A stretch of 64,000 nucleotides of DNA from Gemmata palustris (GCF_017939745.1 NZ_JAGKQQ010000001.1:310001-374000); one strand, 5' to 3'. Numbered from the stretch's first letter, positions 15,966-25,962 are shown. Translations and numbers: made by a program. Notes: generated by a model from the sequence alone, not told the origin.

Positions 15966-18900
15966 ATGTCGTTTCGCGCTTGCTTTCTCGTCGCGTTATT
16001 GTTGGTCGTCGTGTCGCTCGCCGGGGCGCAGCCGCAACCGCCGGACGTGAGCGGGCCGATCAACGTCGAACCCAAACCGGTCGCGTCCGACAAGACGGTG
16101 AAACTCGATTACGACATCGTTTACGTTCGCGCGCGGCGGAACGGCGACAAGGTGGGCACCAACTGGCCCGAAATCTCCAACCCGGTGTTCATGGACCCCG
16201 GCGCGGACCTCATGTTGCTCCACCCGGACGGGACCGAAGAAATTCTGGTGAAGGGGGGCGCGGGTTCCGTCACCGATCCCGTCGTGTCGTTCGACGGCGA
16301 GTGGGTCTACTACTCGCACTTCCACGACATGAAGGGCGCGAGCATTTCGCAAGGGCCGTCCGGTGGGGCGGACATCTACAAGATCCACGTGAAGTCGAAG
16401 AAGGTCGTGCGCCTCACGCACCAGGGGTTCACCCCCAACACCGGTGCCGCGAACTGGAGCAAGGACTACCGTACCCCCGAAGCGGGCAAGAACTACTTCG
16501 AGTACGGCGTCTTCAACACGGGGCCGTGCCCTCTCCCGGGCGGAAAGGTCGCGTTCACGAGCAACCGCAACGGGTTCAAACCGCCCAAGCGCGTGCCACA
16601 CATCATGCAACTGTTCGTGATGGACGAGGACGGCAGCAACGTCGAGTGCATCGGGCACCTGAACCTCGGCATGGCGCTGCATCCGACCGTGCTGCGCGAC
16701 GGGCGCATCATGTTCAGTTCGCTCGAATCGCAGGGGCTGCGCGCTTCGACGCTCTGGGGACTGTGGACCATCAACCCGGACGGTACTAACTGGGGGCCAA
16801 TGGCCAGCGCGTTCATGCCCGGCGCCAGCCCGAGTGCGTGGCACTTCCAGACGCAGATGACGGACGGGTCCATTGTCGCAGAGGAGTATTACAATCAGAC
16901 GTCGAGCGGGTTCGGGAGCCTGGTGAAATTTCCCCTCGCGCCGCCGAGTGGCGAAGCGGCGTTCGGACCGGGGTACACGCTCGACCCGCGGAACCCCGCG
17001 CTGCGGCACGGGCGCCTCGATTCGGGCGCTGCGCGTACCCGCAGGTTGCCCTTTAGCCCCTATGGGGTCGAGTCGATCACGCAGTTCGCACGCGCCGATG
17101 AAGGGGCATCGGATTTCGCCGTTCGCGGTCAGCGGACCGGCACGCGGGTGGGCAAGGTCACGCACCCGTCCGCGGCACCGGACAATCACCTCCTGACGGT
17201 CTGGTCGAGCGGCCCTGTCAACGGCGGGTACACGGTCCACGTTCCGGCGGTCGATGGCGGGTTGTACCTCATCAAAGAGGGCAAGGCCGTTAACGAACCG
17301 GGCGAGATGCTGCTCATCAAAAACGACCCGAAGTACAACGAGCAGTGGCCCCGCGCTCTGGTGCCGTACAAGCGCATTCACGGCATTGATGAGCCGAAAA
17401 AGCTCGCCTCACTCGCGAACGACGGCACGCTCTCCAAACACCTCCCGGCCGGTACACCGTTCGGCCTCGTGGGGACGTCGAGCTTCTACAAGCGCGAGAG
17501 CTACCCCAACGGTGTCGTAAAGCCGGGCACGGTCACCGCGGCGTTCGCGGGCGGGCCGGATGCGACCGGCACGCAAGACCTCGACCTGTTCAACACCACG
17601 GTCGACGCCACCTCGCTGAACTGGTTCAACCAGGGCGCGGACGCGGGCCGGTACACGAACGACGACATCCACGCGGTGCGCATCCTCGCGATGGAACCCG
17701 CCACGGACCGCAACAAAGGGCCGCACTCCGGGCGCACGTTCCGTAGCCACGCGACCGAGCGCCTGCGCGTCCTCGGCGAGATCCCGCTGCGCAAATTCAC
17801 GAGCGGCAAAGAACCGACCGATCCCGACGGGAACCCGGACACGAGCTTCCTCGCAAAAATCCCCGCGGACGTGGGGTTCACGTTTCAGACGCTCGACAAA
17901 AACGGCATGGTACTGAACATGGCCCAGACGTGGCACCAAGTGCGCCCGGGCGAAATCCGCAACGATTGCGGCGGGTGCCATGCCCACAGCCAGAAACCGA
18001 CCGAGTTCAAACTGACCGCCGCGGCGAAGGCGGACTACGAGGTCTTCGACCTCACGCAGAAGACCCCGCTGCTCACCTCAAAAGCTCAGGACGAGTCGAA
18101 GAAGCAGTGGGACGCACGCGGAGAAACCGGGTTGAAGTTCGCCGACGGCGTGAAGAACGTGGAGTACTTCCGTGACGTGAAGCCGATCCTCGACCGCAGT
18201 TGCGCAGCGTGCCACACGCTCAAGGGCGACGCGCCCGCGAAACTGGTGCTCGACGACCACAAGACGGTGAACGTGGCCGACTGCGACGACGTGCCCGGCA
18301 CGTACTACCGGCTCGCGATGGACGGGGCCGGCCGGTTCGGGCACAAGCCGCTCATTACGGGCTGGCGCGGGGCGAACGCCTCCCGCTACGTGCGCATGTT
18401 CCAGTCGCGCCGCAGCTTGCTCGTCTGGAAGGTCTACGGCGCCCGGCTCGACGGTTGGAACAACGACGACTTCCCCACAGAAACCACCCCCGGCGACGCG
18501 CGCACGCTGAAGTTGAAGGGTGAACCGGTCACGAACACGCTCGCGAACCGGAACCGTGCGGACCTCGATTTCACCGGTAGTGTGATGCCGCCTCCGGAAG
18601 CGGTGAAGGCCGGCAAGGTGGCACCGCTGACGGACGAGGACAAGTTGACGCTGGTGCGCTGGATCGACTTGGGCTGCCCCATCGACCTCGATTACGACTC
18701 GGCCGCGCCTCAAAAGACCGGCTTCGGCTGGGCGCTCGACGACCAGCGCCCGACGCTCGCACTCACTTCGCCGAAGCCCGGCGCAAACCCGCCGCTCGAT
18801 CGGATTCTGGTTGGGATGCACGACTACGGTACCGGTCTCGATGCGACGAGCTTCACCGTAACCGCGACCTTCACTGCGAACGGCGCGGCGCCGGGAACGA

Positions 18901-19052
18901 ACCTCGCGGAGAAGTTCACCCCACTCGGCGGTAGAGTGTACGAACTGAAACTTGCGACCCCGTTCACCGGCGCCAACGAGAAGCTTACGGTGAGCGTGAA
19001 GGACAAGCAGGGGAACGTCACGCGCATCGAGCGCACGTTCTCGGCAAAGTAA
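15966..19052 (+). CDS. HzsA-like dihaem secreted protein
   Basis: 1028 residues with a signal peptide (residues 1 to about 21, ending LAGAQ). The first 400 residues show beta-propeller-like TolB/HzsA-type segments (DIVYVRARRNGDKVG; SFDGEWVYYSHFHD; PGGKVAFTSNRNGF). Two c-type haem motifs follow, CGGCH at residues 668-672 and CAACH at 746-750. A C-terminal beta domain contains PPLDRILVGMHDYGTGLD. This architecture resembles the alpha subunit of anammox hydrazine synthase and its many non-anammox homologues in planctomycetes, in which hydrazine synthesis is not expected. Probable periplasmic electron transfer or oxidoreductase; substrate unknown. No beta/gamma partner genes lie beside it. Confidence 0.8.
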   Translation: MSFRACFLVALLLVVVSLAGAQPQPPDVSGPINVEPKPVASDKTVKLDYDIVYVRARRNGDKVGTNWPEISNPVFMDPGADLMLLHPDGTEEILVKGGAGSVTDPVVSFDGEWVYYSHFHDMKGASISQGPSGGADIYKIHVKSKKVVRLTHQGFTPNTGAANWSKDYRTPEAGKNYFEYGVFNTGPCPLPGGKVAFTSNRNGFKPPKRVPHIMQLFVMDEDGSNVECIGHLNLGMALHPTVLRDGRIMFSSLESQGLRASTLWGLWTINPDGTNWGPMASAFMPGASPSAWHFQTQMTDGSIVAEEYYNQTSSGFGSLVKFPLAPPSGEAAFGPGYTLDPRNPALRHGRLDSGAARTRRLPFSPYGVESITQFARADEGASDFAVRGQRTGTRVGKVTHPSAAPDNHLLTVWSSGPVNGGYTVHVPAVDGGLYLIKEGKAVNEPGEMLLIKNDPKYNEQWPRALVPYKRIHGIDEPKKLASLANDGTLSKHLPAGTPFGLVGTSSFYKRESYPNGVVKPGTVTAAFAGGPDATGTQDLDLFNTTVDATSLNWFNQGADAGRYTNDDIHAVRILAMEPATDRNKGPHSGRTFRSHATERLRVLGEIPLRKFTSGKEPTDPDGNPDTSFLAKIPADVGFTFQTLDKNGMVLNMAQTWHQVRPGEIRNDCGGCHAHSQKPTEFKLTAAAKADYEVFDLTQKTPLLTSKAQDESKKQWDARGETGLKFADGVKNVEYFRDVKPILDRSCAACHTLKGDAPAKLVLDDHKTVNVADCDDVPGTYYRLAMDGAGRFGHKPLITGWRGANASRYVRMFQSRRSLLVWKVYGARLDGWNNDDFPTETTPGDARTLKLKGEPVTNTLANRNRADLDFTGSVMPPPEAVKAGKVAPLTDEDKLTLVRWIDLGCPIDLDYDSAAPQKTGFGWALDDQRPTLALTSPKPGANPPLDRILVGMHDYGTGLDATSFTVTATFTANGAAPGTNLAEKFTPLGGRVYELKLATPFTGANEKLTVSVKDKQGNVTRIERTFSAK

Positions 19053-19064
19053 ACACGCACAACG

Positions 19065-19230
19065 TGAAGTCACAGGGCTTCCGCCCTGTGCTACGGAAGT
19101 CGGCCCCTCCGGGGCGAAGAATCGAGGGTTCCTCGTCTTCGCCCCGGAGGGGCCGTCTTGTTTTTGTGTCTGTGCATTTCGCCCCGGAGAGGCCGGCGTT
19201 CGTAGCACAGGGCGGAAGCCCTGTGACTTC
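19065..19230. repeat. Long inverted repeat (cacagggcttcc family)
   Basis: 30-base arms at 19065-19094 and 19201-19230 are perfect reverse complements. Inside are two oppositely oriented GGCCCCTCCGGGGCG blocks. A half copy of the same family lies at 41601-41648. It lies between two plus-strand genes. Confidence 0.9.
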
Positions 19231-19320
19231 GTGCCCCCTGTGACTCCTGTGTGACTGTTGACCCGCGTTCGTATTGCGGGAACAATGTCCGGCGGTTCCC
19301 TTTCCCACGCAGGACGTCTC

Positions 19321-20259
19321 ATGTTCCGCACACGTTTCCTGATCGCGCTCGCGCTGCCAGCGCTCCCGCTATTGGCTCATTCGGCCGACCCGTTACCCGT
19401 TCCCAGCACGGTCCGCGCGGAGGGCGAATCGCCCGTGGCCCCGGGCGCGAAGGTCGAGAAGCTCGCGGGCGGGTTCAAGTTCACCGAAGGCCCCGCGCCC
19501 GACGCGGACGGCAACGTGTACTTCACCGACCAGCCGAACGACAAGATCCTGAAGTGGAGCACGGACGGCAAACTCACCACGTTCATGGAACCGTGCGGGC
19601 GCTCCAACGGGCTGTCCTTCGACAAGAACGGCACCTTGTGGGCGTGTGCCGACGAGAAGAACGAGTTGTGGAAGATCGACGTGAAGACGAAGGAAAAGAC
19701 TGTCGTCGTGAAGGACTACAATGGCAAGTTGCTCAACGGCCCGAACGACATCTGGGTGCGCGACGACGGCAGCGCGTTCTTCTCCGACCCGTTCTACAAG
19801 CGCCCCTACTGGAAGCGCGGGCCGATCGAGCAGGACAAACAGGCCGTGTACTTCGTCTCGGTCGAGGGCAAGTTGAGCCGCGCGGACGCCGGCGACATCA
19901 AGCAGCCGAACGGTATCATCGGCACGCCCGACGGCAAGACGCTCTACGTCGCCGATATCGGGGCGGGCAAAACGTACCAGTACGACGTCGAGAAGGACGG
20001 GGCGCTCAAGAACCGCAAACTGTTCTGCTCGCAAGGCTCCGACGGCATGACCATCGACGAGGCGGGGAACGTGTACTTCACGCTGGGCAAGGCCGTGACG
20101 ATCTACGACAAGGGCGGGAAGAAGGTGACCGCGATCGACGTCCCGGAGGGCACCACGAACGTGTGCTTCGGCGGCAAGGATATGAAGACGCTGTTCATCA
20201 CCGCGGGCACGGGGTTCTATTCGATCCCGATGAAGGTAAAGGGTGTAGCGCGGCAGTAG
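19321..20259 (+). CDS. Secreted SMP-30/gluconolactonase-like protein
   Basis: 312 residues from the chosen ATG, with a signal peptide (RTRFLIALALPALPLLAHS). The mature protein has repeated six-bladed propeller motifs of the SMP-30/gluconolactonase/LRE family: FKFTEGPAPDADGNVYFTD, SNGLSFDKNGTLWACADE, LNGPNDIWVRDDGSAFFSD and QPNGIIGTPDGKTLYVAD. The Glu of TEGP, the Asn of NGPND and the Asp of the last blade are the usual divalent metal ligands. Family members hydrolyse sugar lactones to acids; the natural substrate here is unknown. A start at 19258 would add 21 residues before the signal peptide, and AGGACG before 19321 favours the later start. Confidence 0.9.
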   Translation: MFRTRFLIALALPALPLLAHSADPLPVPSTVRAEGESPVAPGAKVEKLAGGFKFTEGPAPDADGNVYFTDQPNDKILKWSTDGKLTTFMEPCGRSNGLSFDKNGTLWACADEKNELWKIDVKTKEKTVVVKDYNGKLLNGPNDIWVRDDGSAFFSDPFYKRPYWKRGPIEQDKQAVYFVSVEGKLSRADAGDIKQPNGIIGTPDGKTLYVADIGAGKTYQYDVEKDGALKNRKLFCSQGSDGMTIDEAGNVYFTLGKAVTIYDKGGKKVTAIDVPEGTTNVCFGGKDMKTLFITAGTGFYSIPMKVKGVARQ

Positions 20260-20279
20260 GCAAGAATAGATCAGATCAA

Positions 20280-20390
20280 GAGAAGAACTGCAGATAACGC
20301 GGATCACGCAGATTAAGACAAAAGCGAATTGTGATTAAATCCGTCTTTTTGTCTTAATCTGCGTGATCCGCGTTATCTGCGGTTCTTCTC
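20280..20390. repeat. Long inverted repeat between convergent genes
   Basis: Arms of about 44 bases at 20280-20323 and 20347-20390 are near-perfect reverse complements with GATAACGCGGATCACGCAG inside. A related repeat lies at 53098-53227. Between convergent genes it can act as a terminator on both strands. Confidence 0.9.
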
Positions 20391-20401
20391 TTTCGTTTTA
20401 C

Positions 20402-23400
20402 TTACGGCTGCGGCTGTGCCCGCTTCGGGTACTCGGGCCGCGTGTCCTTCTTCGGCGGGTTCTTCTTGAGCGCCTCCAGCGCCAGTTCGATCGCCTTTTC
20501 CAATTGCGGGTCTTTGCCGGCGATCAGATCCTTCGGCCACATGGTCACGTCGAAGTCGGGCGCCACGCCCTCGTTCTCCACGATGAACCCGCCGTCCGGC
20601 GACCAGATCGCGAAGCTGGGTGAGGTCACCGTTCCGCCGTCCATCAGCACCGGGTAGCCCGAAATGCCGACCAACCCGCCCCAGGTGCGCTTGCCGACCA
20701 GCGGGCCGACGCCGAACTTGCGGAACATGTACGGCAGCATGTCGCCGCCGGACCCCGCTCCCTCGTCGATAATCATGACCTTCGGCCCGAACACCGCGGC
20801 GCTCGGCGAGCGGTTGTCGGCCCCGTGGCGCGGCGCCCAGTAGCTCGCGAACGGCCGGCGCAGGATGTCGATGTAGTAGTCGGCGATCTGCCCGCCGCTG
20901 TTGAACCGCTCGTCGATGATGAGTGCGTCCTTATCGACTTGCGGGAAGAAGTACCGCTTGAAGTCGGCCATGCCGCCGGCCGCGGTGTCGCGCACGTGAA
21001 CGTACCCGACCTTCCCGCCGGTCGCCTTCTCGACCTTCTTCAGGTTCCCCTCCACCCAGTCCATGTTGCGCAGGTTGTACTCGCTCGCGATCGGCTCGAC
21101 GGTCACGGTACGCGAACCCGTTCCGTCCGCGTTCGGCCCGACCGTGAGTTCGGTCAACTTGCCCGAGGTGTTCTCGAACAGCGCGAAGACCTCCGTCGGG
21201 GCCTTCAGCTCCTTGCCGTTCACGGCGAGCAGGAACTCGCCCTCCTTCACGTTCACGCCCGGCGCGGTGAGCGGCGAGCGCATCGTCGCGCTCCAGTTCA
21301 GCCCGCCGTAGATCTTCTTGAACTTGTACCGGTCGTTGGCGATCTCGTAGTCCGCGCCGAGCAGTCCACCCGGAACGGTCTTGCGCTCGAAGGTGCGCTC
21401 GCCGAAGCTCGTGATGTAGCTGTGCCCGACCGCGAGTTCCGACAGCATCCACCGGACCACGCGGTACAGGTCCGCGCTGCTCGTCAGGTGCGGGAGGAAC
21501 ACTTCGTACTTCTTCTTCACCGCGGGCCAATCGGCGCCGTGCATGTTGGGGTCGTAGAAGAAGTCGCGGTTGATGCGCCAGGCCTCTTCGAGGATCTGCT
21601 TCCACTCGGCGCGCGGGTCGACGCGGACCTCGATGCCCTCGAAGTTCACCTTGCCGTCGCCGCCGTCGCCGCCCGCCGGACTCGGGGCCGGTGCGGTCGG
21701 CCGACCGCCCGGGCGCGCTGCGCCGCTGGTCGGGCCGGCCGGGGACGCGCCGCCACCACCTGCCGATGACGTGATGAACCAGTTGCCATTGCCGGTGGAG
21801 TAGAGCATTTTCCGGCCGTCCGGCGTGAGTTCGTACCCCTGCACCCCGGCCTGCACAACGGTCGCGCGCCGGCGCTCGAGGTCGTAACGGCTGAGCGTCG
21901 CGCCCCCGCCGCCACCCGGTCCACCGCCCCCGCCCCCCTCGGAGCGCGTGAGGTAGTAGATTTGGCCCGCGCTACCGGTTTGCAGCCCGGCGTAGTTACC
22001 GGTCGGGAGCGGGAAGGCCAGAATGCGTTGGTCGATGTTGGTGAAATCGATCGCGAACGCCGCGTCCTTGTCCTTCTTGTCCGTCTTCGGGGTGGGCTTT
22101 TCGCCCTCGCCCTTCTCCTCGTCACTCTCGCGCAGGAACGGGCTCGGCAGATCCTTGTTCAGCACCACGAGGTTGATCGACCACCGGGGCTGGCGGCTGT
22201 CCGCGGCCGACTGGCTGAACCCGTGCTTGCTCATGCCGGTGTCGTTGGAGCCGAGGAAGTACAGGTACTTCCCGCCCGCGTCGAAGACCGGTCCGTTCGC
22301 TTCGGTCAGCCCGTCGGTGATCGGGGTCGCTTTGTTCTGTTCGAGCGAGTACGCGTACACGCGGGAGATCTGGGCGGGCGTGTTGAGCGCGTAGGTCACC
22401 CACTTCGAGTCTGGCGACCAGCTCGCCGCCGTCAGGTTGCGCCCGAGGCCGTGCTTCGGCTCCACGACCTTCGTGATCTTGTTCGACTCGACGTCGAGCA
22501 CGAACACGGTTTCCGCGTTGTCGGTGAAAAGAACTTTCTTCGAGTCCCGGGACCAGATCGGGTTGAAGTAGAAGCCGCTGCCGGTGAGTTTGACCTTCTT
22601 GGCCTCGCCCTTCCCGCTTTGGGGCGCGAGAACGAGTTGGTACTCGCCGCCGGCGTCCGAGAAGTACGCGATCGTTTTGCCGTCCGGCGACCATGACGGG
22701 TTGCGCTCGTGAATGTCGGGCGTGTTCGTCAGGATGCGGGCGTCGCCCTTCTCGGCGGGAACCGTCACGATCTCCCCGCGGAACTCCACCGCGACGCGGG
22801 AGCCGCTCGGCGAGACGCTCACGTCGCGCACGTACTTTGCGCCCTTCGCGAACCGCGCGCGGGCCTCGTTGTTATCGATCGTGATCCCGACTTTCAGCCG
22901 CGTGGAAACGGACTCGGGCGGCGTCATCAGGTGCAGGTACCCGGCTTGCTCGAAGATGAGTTGCTTGCCGTCGGTGTTGATGTCGAGCACCGGGAAGTCG
23001 GTGAACTTGGTGAGTTGCTTGATGTCCTTGTTATCGGTGTCGTAGGCGAACACGTTGTACTCGCCCGCCCGGTCCGAGCGGAAGTACAGCGTGTGCCCCA
23101 CCCAGTTCGGGTCGAGGTCGTTGCACCGGTCCTTGGGCTGCGAGATCTCGGTCACGTCGTGCGTTTTAACGTTGTAGATCCAGACGCGCGAGTGGGTGCC
23201 GCCGCGGTAGTGCTTCCACTGCGGTGTGGCGTCGCGCACCGGGGTGTACGCGATGTACTCACCGTCCGGCGAGTACGCGGCCTCGAAGCCCCACGGGATC
23301 GGGAGCTGCGTCGGCATCCCCCCTGTAAGGGGTACGGTAAAGAGCTGCTGGTAGCGGTTGCTGTAAACGTTCCGCGGCGACGAGAACAGCACGCTCTTGC

Positions 23401-23767
23401 CGTCCGGGGTAAACCCGCGAACGATGTCGGGCGTGGGGTGCGCGGTGAGCCGCGTGGGGGCGCCGCCGCCGAGAGGAATCGTGTAAACGTCGGTGTTGCC
23501 ATCGAACTGGGCGCTGAACGCGATGGTCTGCCCATCGGGGCTGAACACCGGGTAGGCTTCCAGGCCGAGGTCGGTGGTGAGCCGGCGCGGGTTCTTGCCG
23601 TCAATATCGGCGACCCACAAATCTTCGGCGTAAACGAACGCGATGTTCTTCGCGCTCACGGCCGGCATTGTGAGTAGCCGCGTGTCGGTAGCATCGGGCT
23701 GGGCGCTCGCGCTGGCAGGGGCAAATATCCCCGCCGCGAGCAAAACGAGTCGGAACGAGCGTTTCAT
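20402..23767 (-). CDS. Secreted tricorn-like S41 protease
   Basis: 1121 residues with a signal peptide ending ASASAQ near residue 23. Residues 30-650 form WD40/TolB-type propeller repeats (VFSPDGQTIAFSAQFDG; SWSPDGKTIAYFSDAGG). A Gly/Pro-rich linker follows at about residues 640-730. The C-terminal tricorn core has a His in SELAVGHSYITS and a PDZ-like region (PGVNVKEGEFLLAVNGKEL). The tail-specific-protease fold carries LIIDERFNSGGQ and the nucleophile Ser1006 in EGAGSGGD. Tricorn peptidases trim peptides from other proteases. The signal peptide places this one in the periplasm or outside. The gene converges with the lactonase gene across a long inverted repeat. Confidence 0.9.
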   Translation of the reverse strand: MKRSFRLVLLAAGIFAPASASAQPDATDTRLLTMPAVSAKNIAFVYAEDLWVADIDGKNPRRLTTDLGLEAYPVFSPDGQTIAFSAQFDGNTDVYTIPLGGGAPTRLTAHPTPDIVRGFTPDGKSVLFSSPRNVYSNRYQQLFTVPLTGGMPTQLPIPWGFEAAYSPDGEYIAYTPVRDATPQWKHYRGGTHSRVWIYNVKTHDVTEISQPKDRCNDLDPNWVGHTLYFRSDRAGEYNVFAYDTDNKDIKQLTKFTDFPVLDINTDGKQLIFEQAGYLHLMTPPESVSTRLKVGITIDNNEARARFAKGAKYVRDVSVSPSGSRVAVEFRGEIVTVPAEKGDARILTNTPDIHERNPSWSPDGKTIAYFSDAGGEYQLVLAPQSGKGEAKKVKLTGSGFYFNPIWSRDSKKVLFTDNAETVFVLDVESNKITKVVEPKHGLGRNLTAASWSPDSKWVTYALNTPAQISRVYAYSLEQNKATPITDGLTEANGPVFDAGGKYLYFLGSNDTGMSKHGFSQSAADSRQPRWSINLVVLNKDLPSPFLRESDEEKGEGEKPTPKTDKKDKDAAFAIDFTNIDQRILAFPLPTGNYAGLQTGSAGQIYYLTRSEGGGGGGPGGGGGATLSRYDLERRRATVVQAGVQGYELTPDGRKMLYSTGNGNWFITSSAGGGGASPAGPTSGAARPGGRPTAPAPSPAGGDGGDGKVNFEGIEVRVDPRAEWKQILEEAWRINRDFFYDPNMHGADWPAVKKKYEVFLPHLTSSADLYRVVRWMLSELAVGHSYITSFGERTFERKTVPGGLLGADYEIANDRYKFKKIYGGLNWSATMRSPLTAPGVNVKEGEFLLAVNGKELKAPTEVFALFENTSGKLTELTVGPNADGTGSRTVTVEPIASEYNLRNMDWVEGNLKKVEKATGGKVGYVHVRDTAAGGMADFKRYFFPQVDKDALIIDERFNSGGQIADYYIDILRRPFASYWAPRHGADNRSPSAAVFGPKVMIIDEGAGSGGDMLPYMFRKFGVGPLVGKRTWGGLVGISGYPVLMDGGTVTSPSFAIWSPDGGFIVENEGVAPDFDVTMWPKDLIAGKDPQLEKAIELALEALKKNPPKKDTRPEYPKRAQPQP

Positions 23768-23896
23768 TATGAACGCCTCGATGGGGCTGGGAGAGGATAC
23801 AAAGGATAGGCAAGCGACATCTTACGCGCCGCGAACGCGGGTGGAAGGGAATAAACGTGCCCGGGGCGAAGAACCGGGCTCCCGCCCTGTGTACTG

Positions 23897-25303
23897 TTAT
23901 TTCAACCGCAGCACCACGAAATCCACGTCGCCGTTCGCACGCAGGACGTGCAGTATCGCGCCCTTTTCGGTGCTCGCTTGTTTCAGCGCTTCGTCGAAGG
24001 ACGCGACCGAGGTAACGGCGACCTTATCCACCTTCAGTACGATCAGTCCGCGACTGAGGCCGGACTTCTCCGCGAGGCTGTTCTGCGCAACGGTCGCGAC
24101 CACCACGCCCTTTAAATCCTTCGGTAAGTTGCTCTTTTTCACGGACTCGGCCGTGAGATCAGTGAGCGCGAGTCCGATCTTGTCCGCGGTGACGCCGCCC
24201 GGTGCGGGGGCGAAAGGTGCATCCGGTTTGAGTGCTTGCTGTTCGCCCTCCACCTTCACCTTGCCGACGTAGAACTTGCCGTCGCGCCAGAGCAGGACGT
24301 CGACGACCTGGTTGGCGGGCAGTATCGCGGTGATCTTCTGCACGTCGCGCGAACCTTTGACCAGTTCGCCGTTGATCTTGGTAATCACATCCCCGATCGA
24401 AATACCGGCTTTGGCCGCGGGCGAATCATCGACGACCCTCGTCACCACGGCGCCGTTCGTGCTTCGTGCCCCGGCCCTCTTCGCGCTCTCTTCGTCGAGG
24501 TCGCGGACGGCGATCCCGAATGACGGCGGCAACGGCCGGCGCGCGGGACCGTTTTTGAGTAACTCGTCACCCACTTTCTTCGCGAGGTTGCTGGAGACCG
24601 CGAGGCCGACGCCCTGAAAGCCCCCGCTGCGCGTTTTGATCGCGGCCGTGAGGCCGATCACCTTGCCGTCGAGGTTCACGAGTGCCCCGCCGCTGTTGCC
24701 CGGGTTCATGGCCGCATCGGTCTGGATGAAGTCCTCGAACTGGTTCAGTTTCAGGTTGTTGCGCCCCTTTGCACTCACGATGCCGCTCGTGACCGAACCC
24801 GTGAGGCCGAACGGGGCACCGACTGCCAGCACGCGGTCGCCGATTTCCATCGCGTCGCTGTCACTGAACTCGAGGAAGGGCAGGGGATCTTTCGATTCGA
24901 TCTTCACGAGCGCGATGTCAGTTTTCGGGTCGCGTCGGATGTCGCCGGTGGAGAATTTGCGCCCGTCGGTGAGGGTGACTTCGACCGAATCGAGATCGGT
25001 CACGACGTGGTTGCTCGTGAGGATGACACCGGTCGCGTCGACGAGCACGCCGGAGCCGAACCCGGGGTCGGTGTCCTCGCCCGCGAGCCGCTTGGCCCGC
25101 CCCTTGCCTTCGATGCACACCACGCCCGGCAGCACGCGCTTCGCCACGGGCGCGAGTGACTGCCACTCGCGCCCCGGGAGGGGTTGGGGCTGGTTCAGTT
25201 GCGGCACCGCGGGTTGGCCGGAAAGCGGCTGCGTGGCGAACATCCCACCGGCCAGTCCCAGAGCGAGAAACCCGGCAGCGAGCGCCCAGCGTTCGGCTTT
25301 CAT
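23897..25303 (-). CDS. HtrA/DegP-type serine protease with two PDZ domains
   Basis: 468 residues from the ATG at 25303; a longer open frame upstream to 25567 covers another gene on the same strand and is not used. An N-terminal hydrophobic segment (WALAAGFLALGLAGGMFA) is a signal peptide or anchor. Trypsin-like domain with the triad His99 (TSNHVVTD), Asp129 (TDIALVKI) and Ser204 (GNSGGALVN). PDZ1 lies near residues 250-345 (VTRVVDDSPAAKAGISIGDVI) and PDZ2 near 375-468 (LKGVVVATVAQNSLAEKSGL). The role in the family is degradation or refolding of damaged envelope proteins. It follows the tricorn-like gene's start by 130 bases on the same strand, so the two proteases may be expressed together. 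Confidence 0.93.
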   Translation of the reverse strand: MKAERWALAAGFLALGLAGGMFATQPLSGQPAVPQLNQPQPLPGREWQSLAPVAKRVLPGVVCIEGKGRAKRLAGEDTDPGFGSGVLVDATGVILTSNHVVTDLDSVEVTLTDGRKFSTGDIRRDPKTDIALVKIESKDPLPFLEFSDSDAMEIGDRVLAVGAPFGLTGSVTSGIVSAKGRNNLKLNQFEDFIQTDAAMNPGNSGGALVNLDGKVIGLTAAIKTRSGGFQGVGLAVSSNLAKKVGDELLKNGPARRPLPPSFGIAVRDLDEESAKRAGARSTNGAVVTRVVDDSPAAKAGISIGDVITKINGELVKGSRDVQKITAILPANQVVDVLLWRDGKFYVGKVKVEGEQQALKPDAPFAPAPGGVTADKIGLALTDLTAESVKKSNLPKDLKGVVVATVAQNSLAEKSGLSRGLIVLKVDKVAVTSVASFDEALKQASTEKGAILHVLRANGDVDFVVLRLK

Positions 25304-25373
25304 CGTGTGTTCTCCGCGGTGCATTTGCCTACTGGAAATGATTGTACCAGACGCAAACCCGCGCACGGCACCA

Positions 25374-25862
25374 CTACTTCGGTACGCAGAGGAACCGCAA
25401 CTCACCGCTCCCCACTTCCAACAGCGCGACAGTGAATTCATCGGCGCGGTGAAGCGCGCCGGGATTGACCCGCCGCACCGAACCTGACACAACGTCCGAA
25501 GCGATGTGCGAATGGCCCGACAGGAAGTAATCGGGTTGCGCGGCGAGCACCCGGCGCACGTCCGCACTCATGTGGCCGTGGGCTACACCGATGCGTTTGC
25601 CGTCCAGTTCGACCACGCCGCCCCAACCCAAGCAGGTAACGCCCAACTCGGCGGCAGCTCGTTCGAGGTGCGGAACCATGTCCGAATCGTGATTCCCGAA
25701 CACGAACCAGCTCGGCAGCACACGTAGAGCGGCCACGAGCGCAGGCGACACCAGATCGCCACAATGAATCAGTGCTTCGGCTCCCGCGGCCCGTAACAGT
25801 TCGATGGCGTGCCGCGTGCGCTCCAGTTCGTCGTGCGTGTCGGAGAGGATACCCAGACGCAT
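25374..25862 (-). CDS. YfcE-type metallophosphoesterase
   Basis: 162 residues. The dimetal phosphoesterase motifs appear in order: SDTHDE (residue 7), HCGDLVSP, VFGNHDSD, GVAHGHM and SGHSHIASD. Length and motif spacing match the YfcE/MJ0936 family, which hydrolyses phosphodiesters in a metal-dependent way; the physiological substrate is usually unknown. The start at 25862 is chosen over an upstream extension to 26342, which runs antisense through thiL and its repeat insert. It is divergent from thiL with 100 bases between them, so both promoters lie there. Confidence 0.9.
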   Translation of the reverse strand: MRLGILSDTHDELERTRHAIELLRAAGAEALIHCGDLVSPALVAALRVLPSWFVFGNHDSDMVPHLERAAAELGVTCLGWGGVVELDGKRIGVAHGHMSADVRRVLAAQPDYFLSGHSHIASDVVSGSVRRVNPGALHRADEFTVALLEVGSGELRFLCVPK

Positions 25863-25962
25863 AGCCGCGCCAAAACGGAGTGAGAAGGGAACTGTCGTCA
25901 ACGTACTATACACCCAGACCATCGGAACCCGCGATGGCTCGTACACGTGAAGCGCGACACCA

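Noticed and set aside
25304..25567. N-terminal extension of the HtrA-like gene
   Set aside because: It overlaps the phosphodiesterase gene and precedes the clear signal peptide start at 25303.
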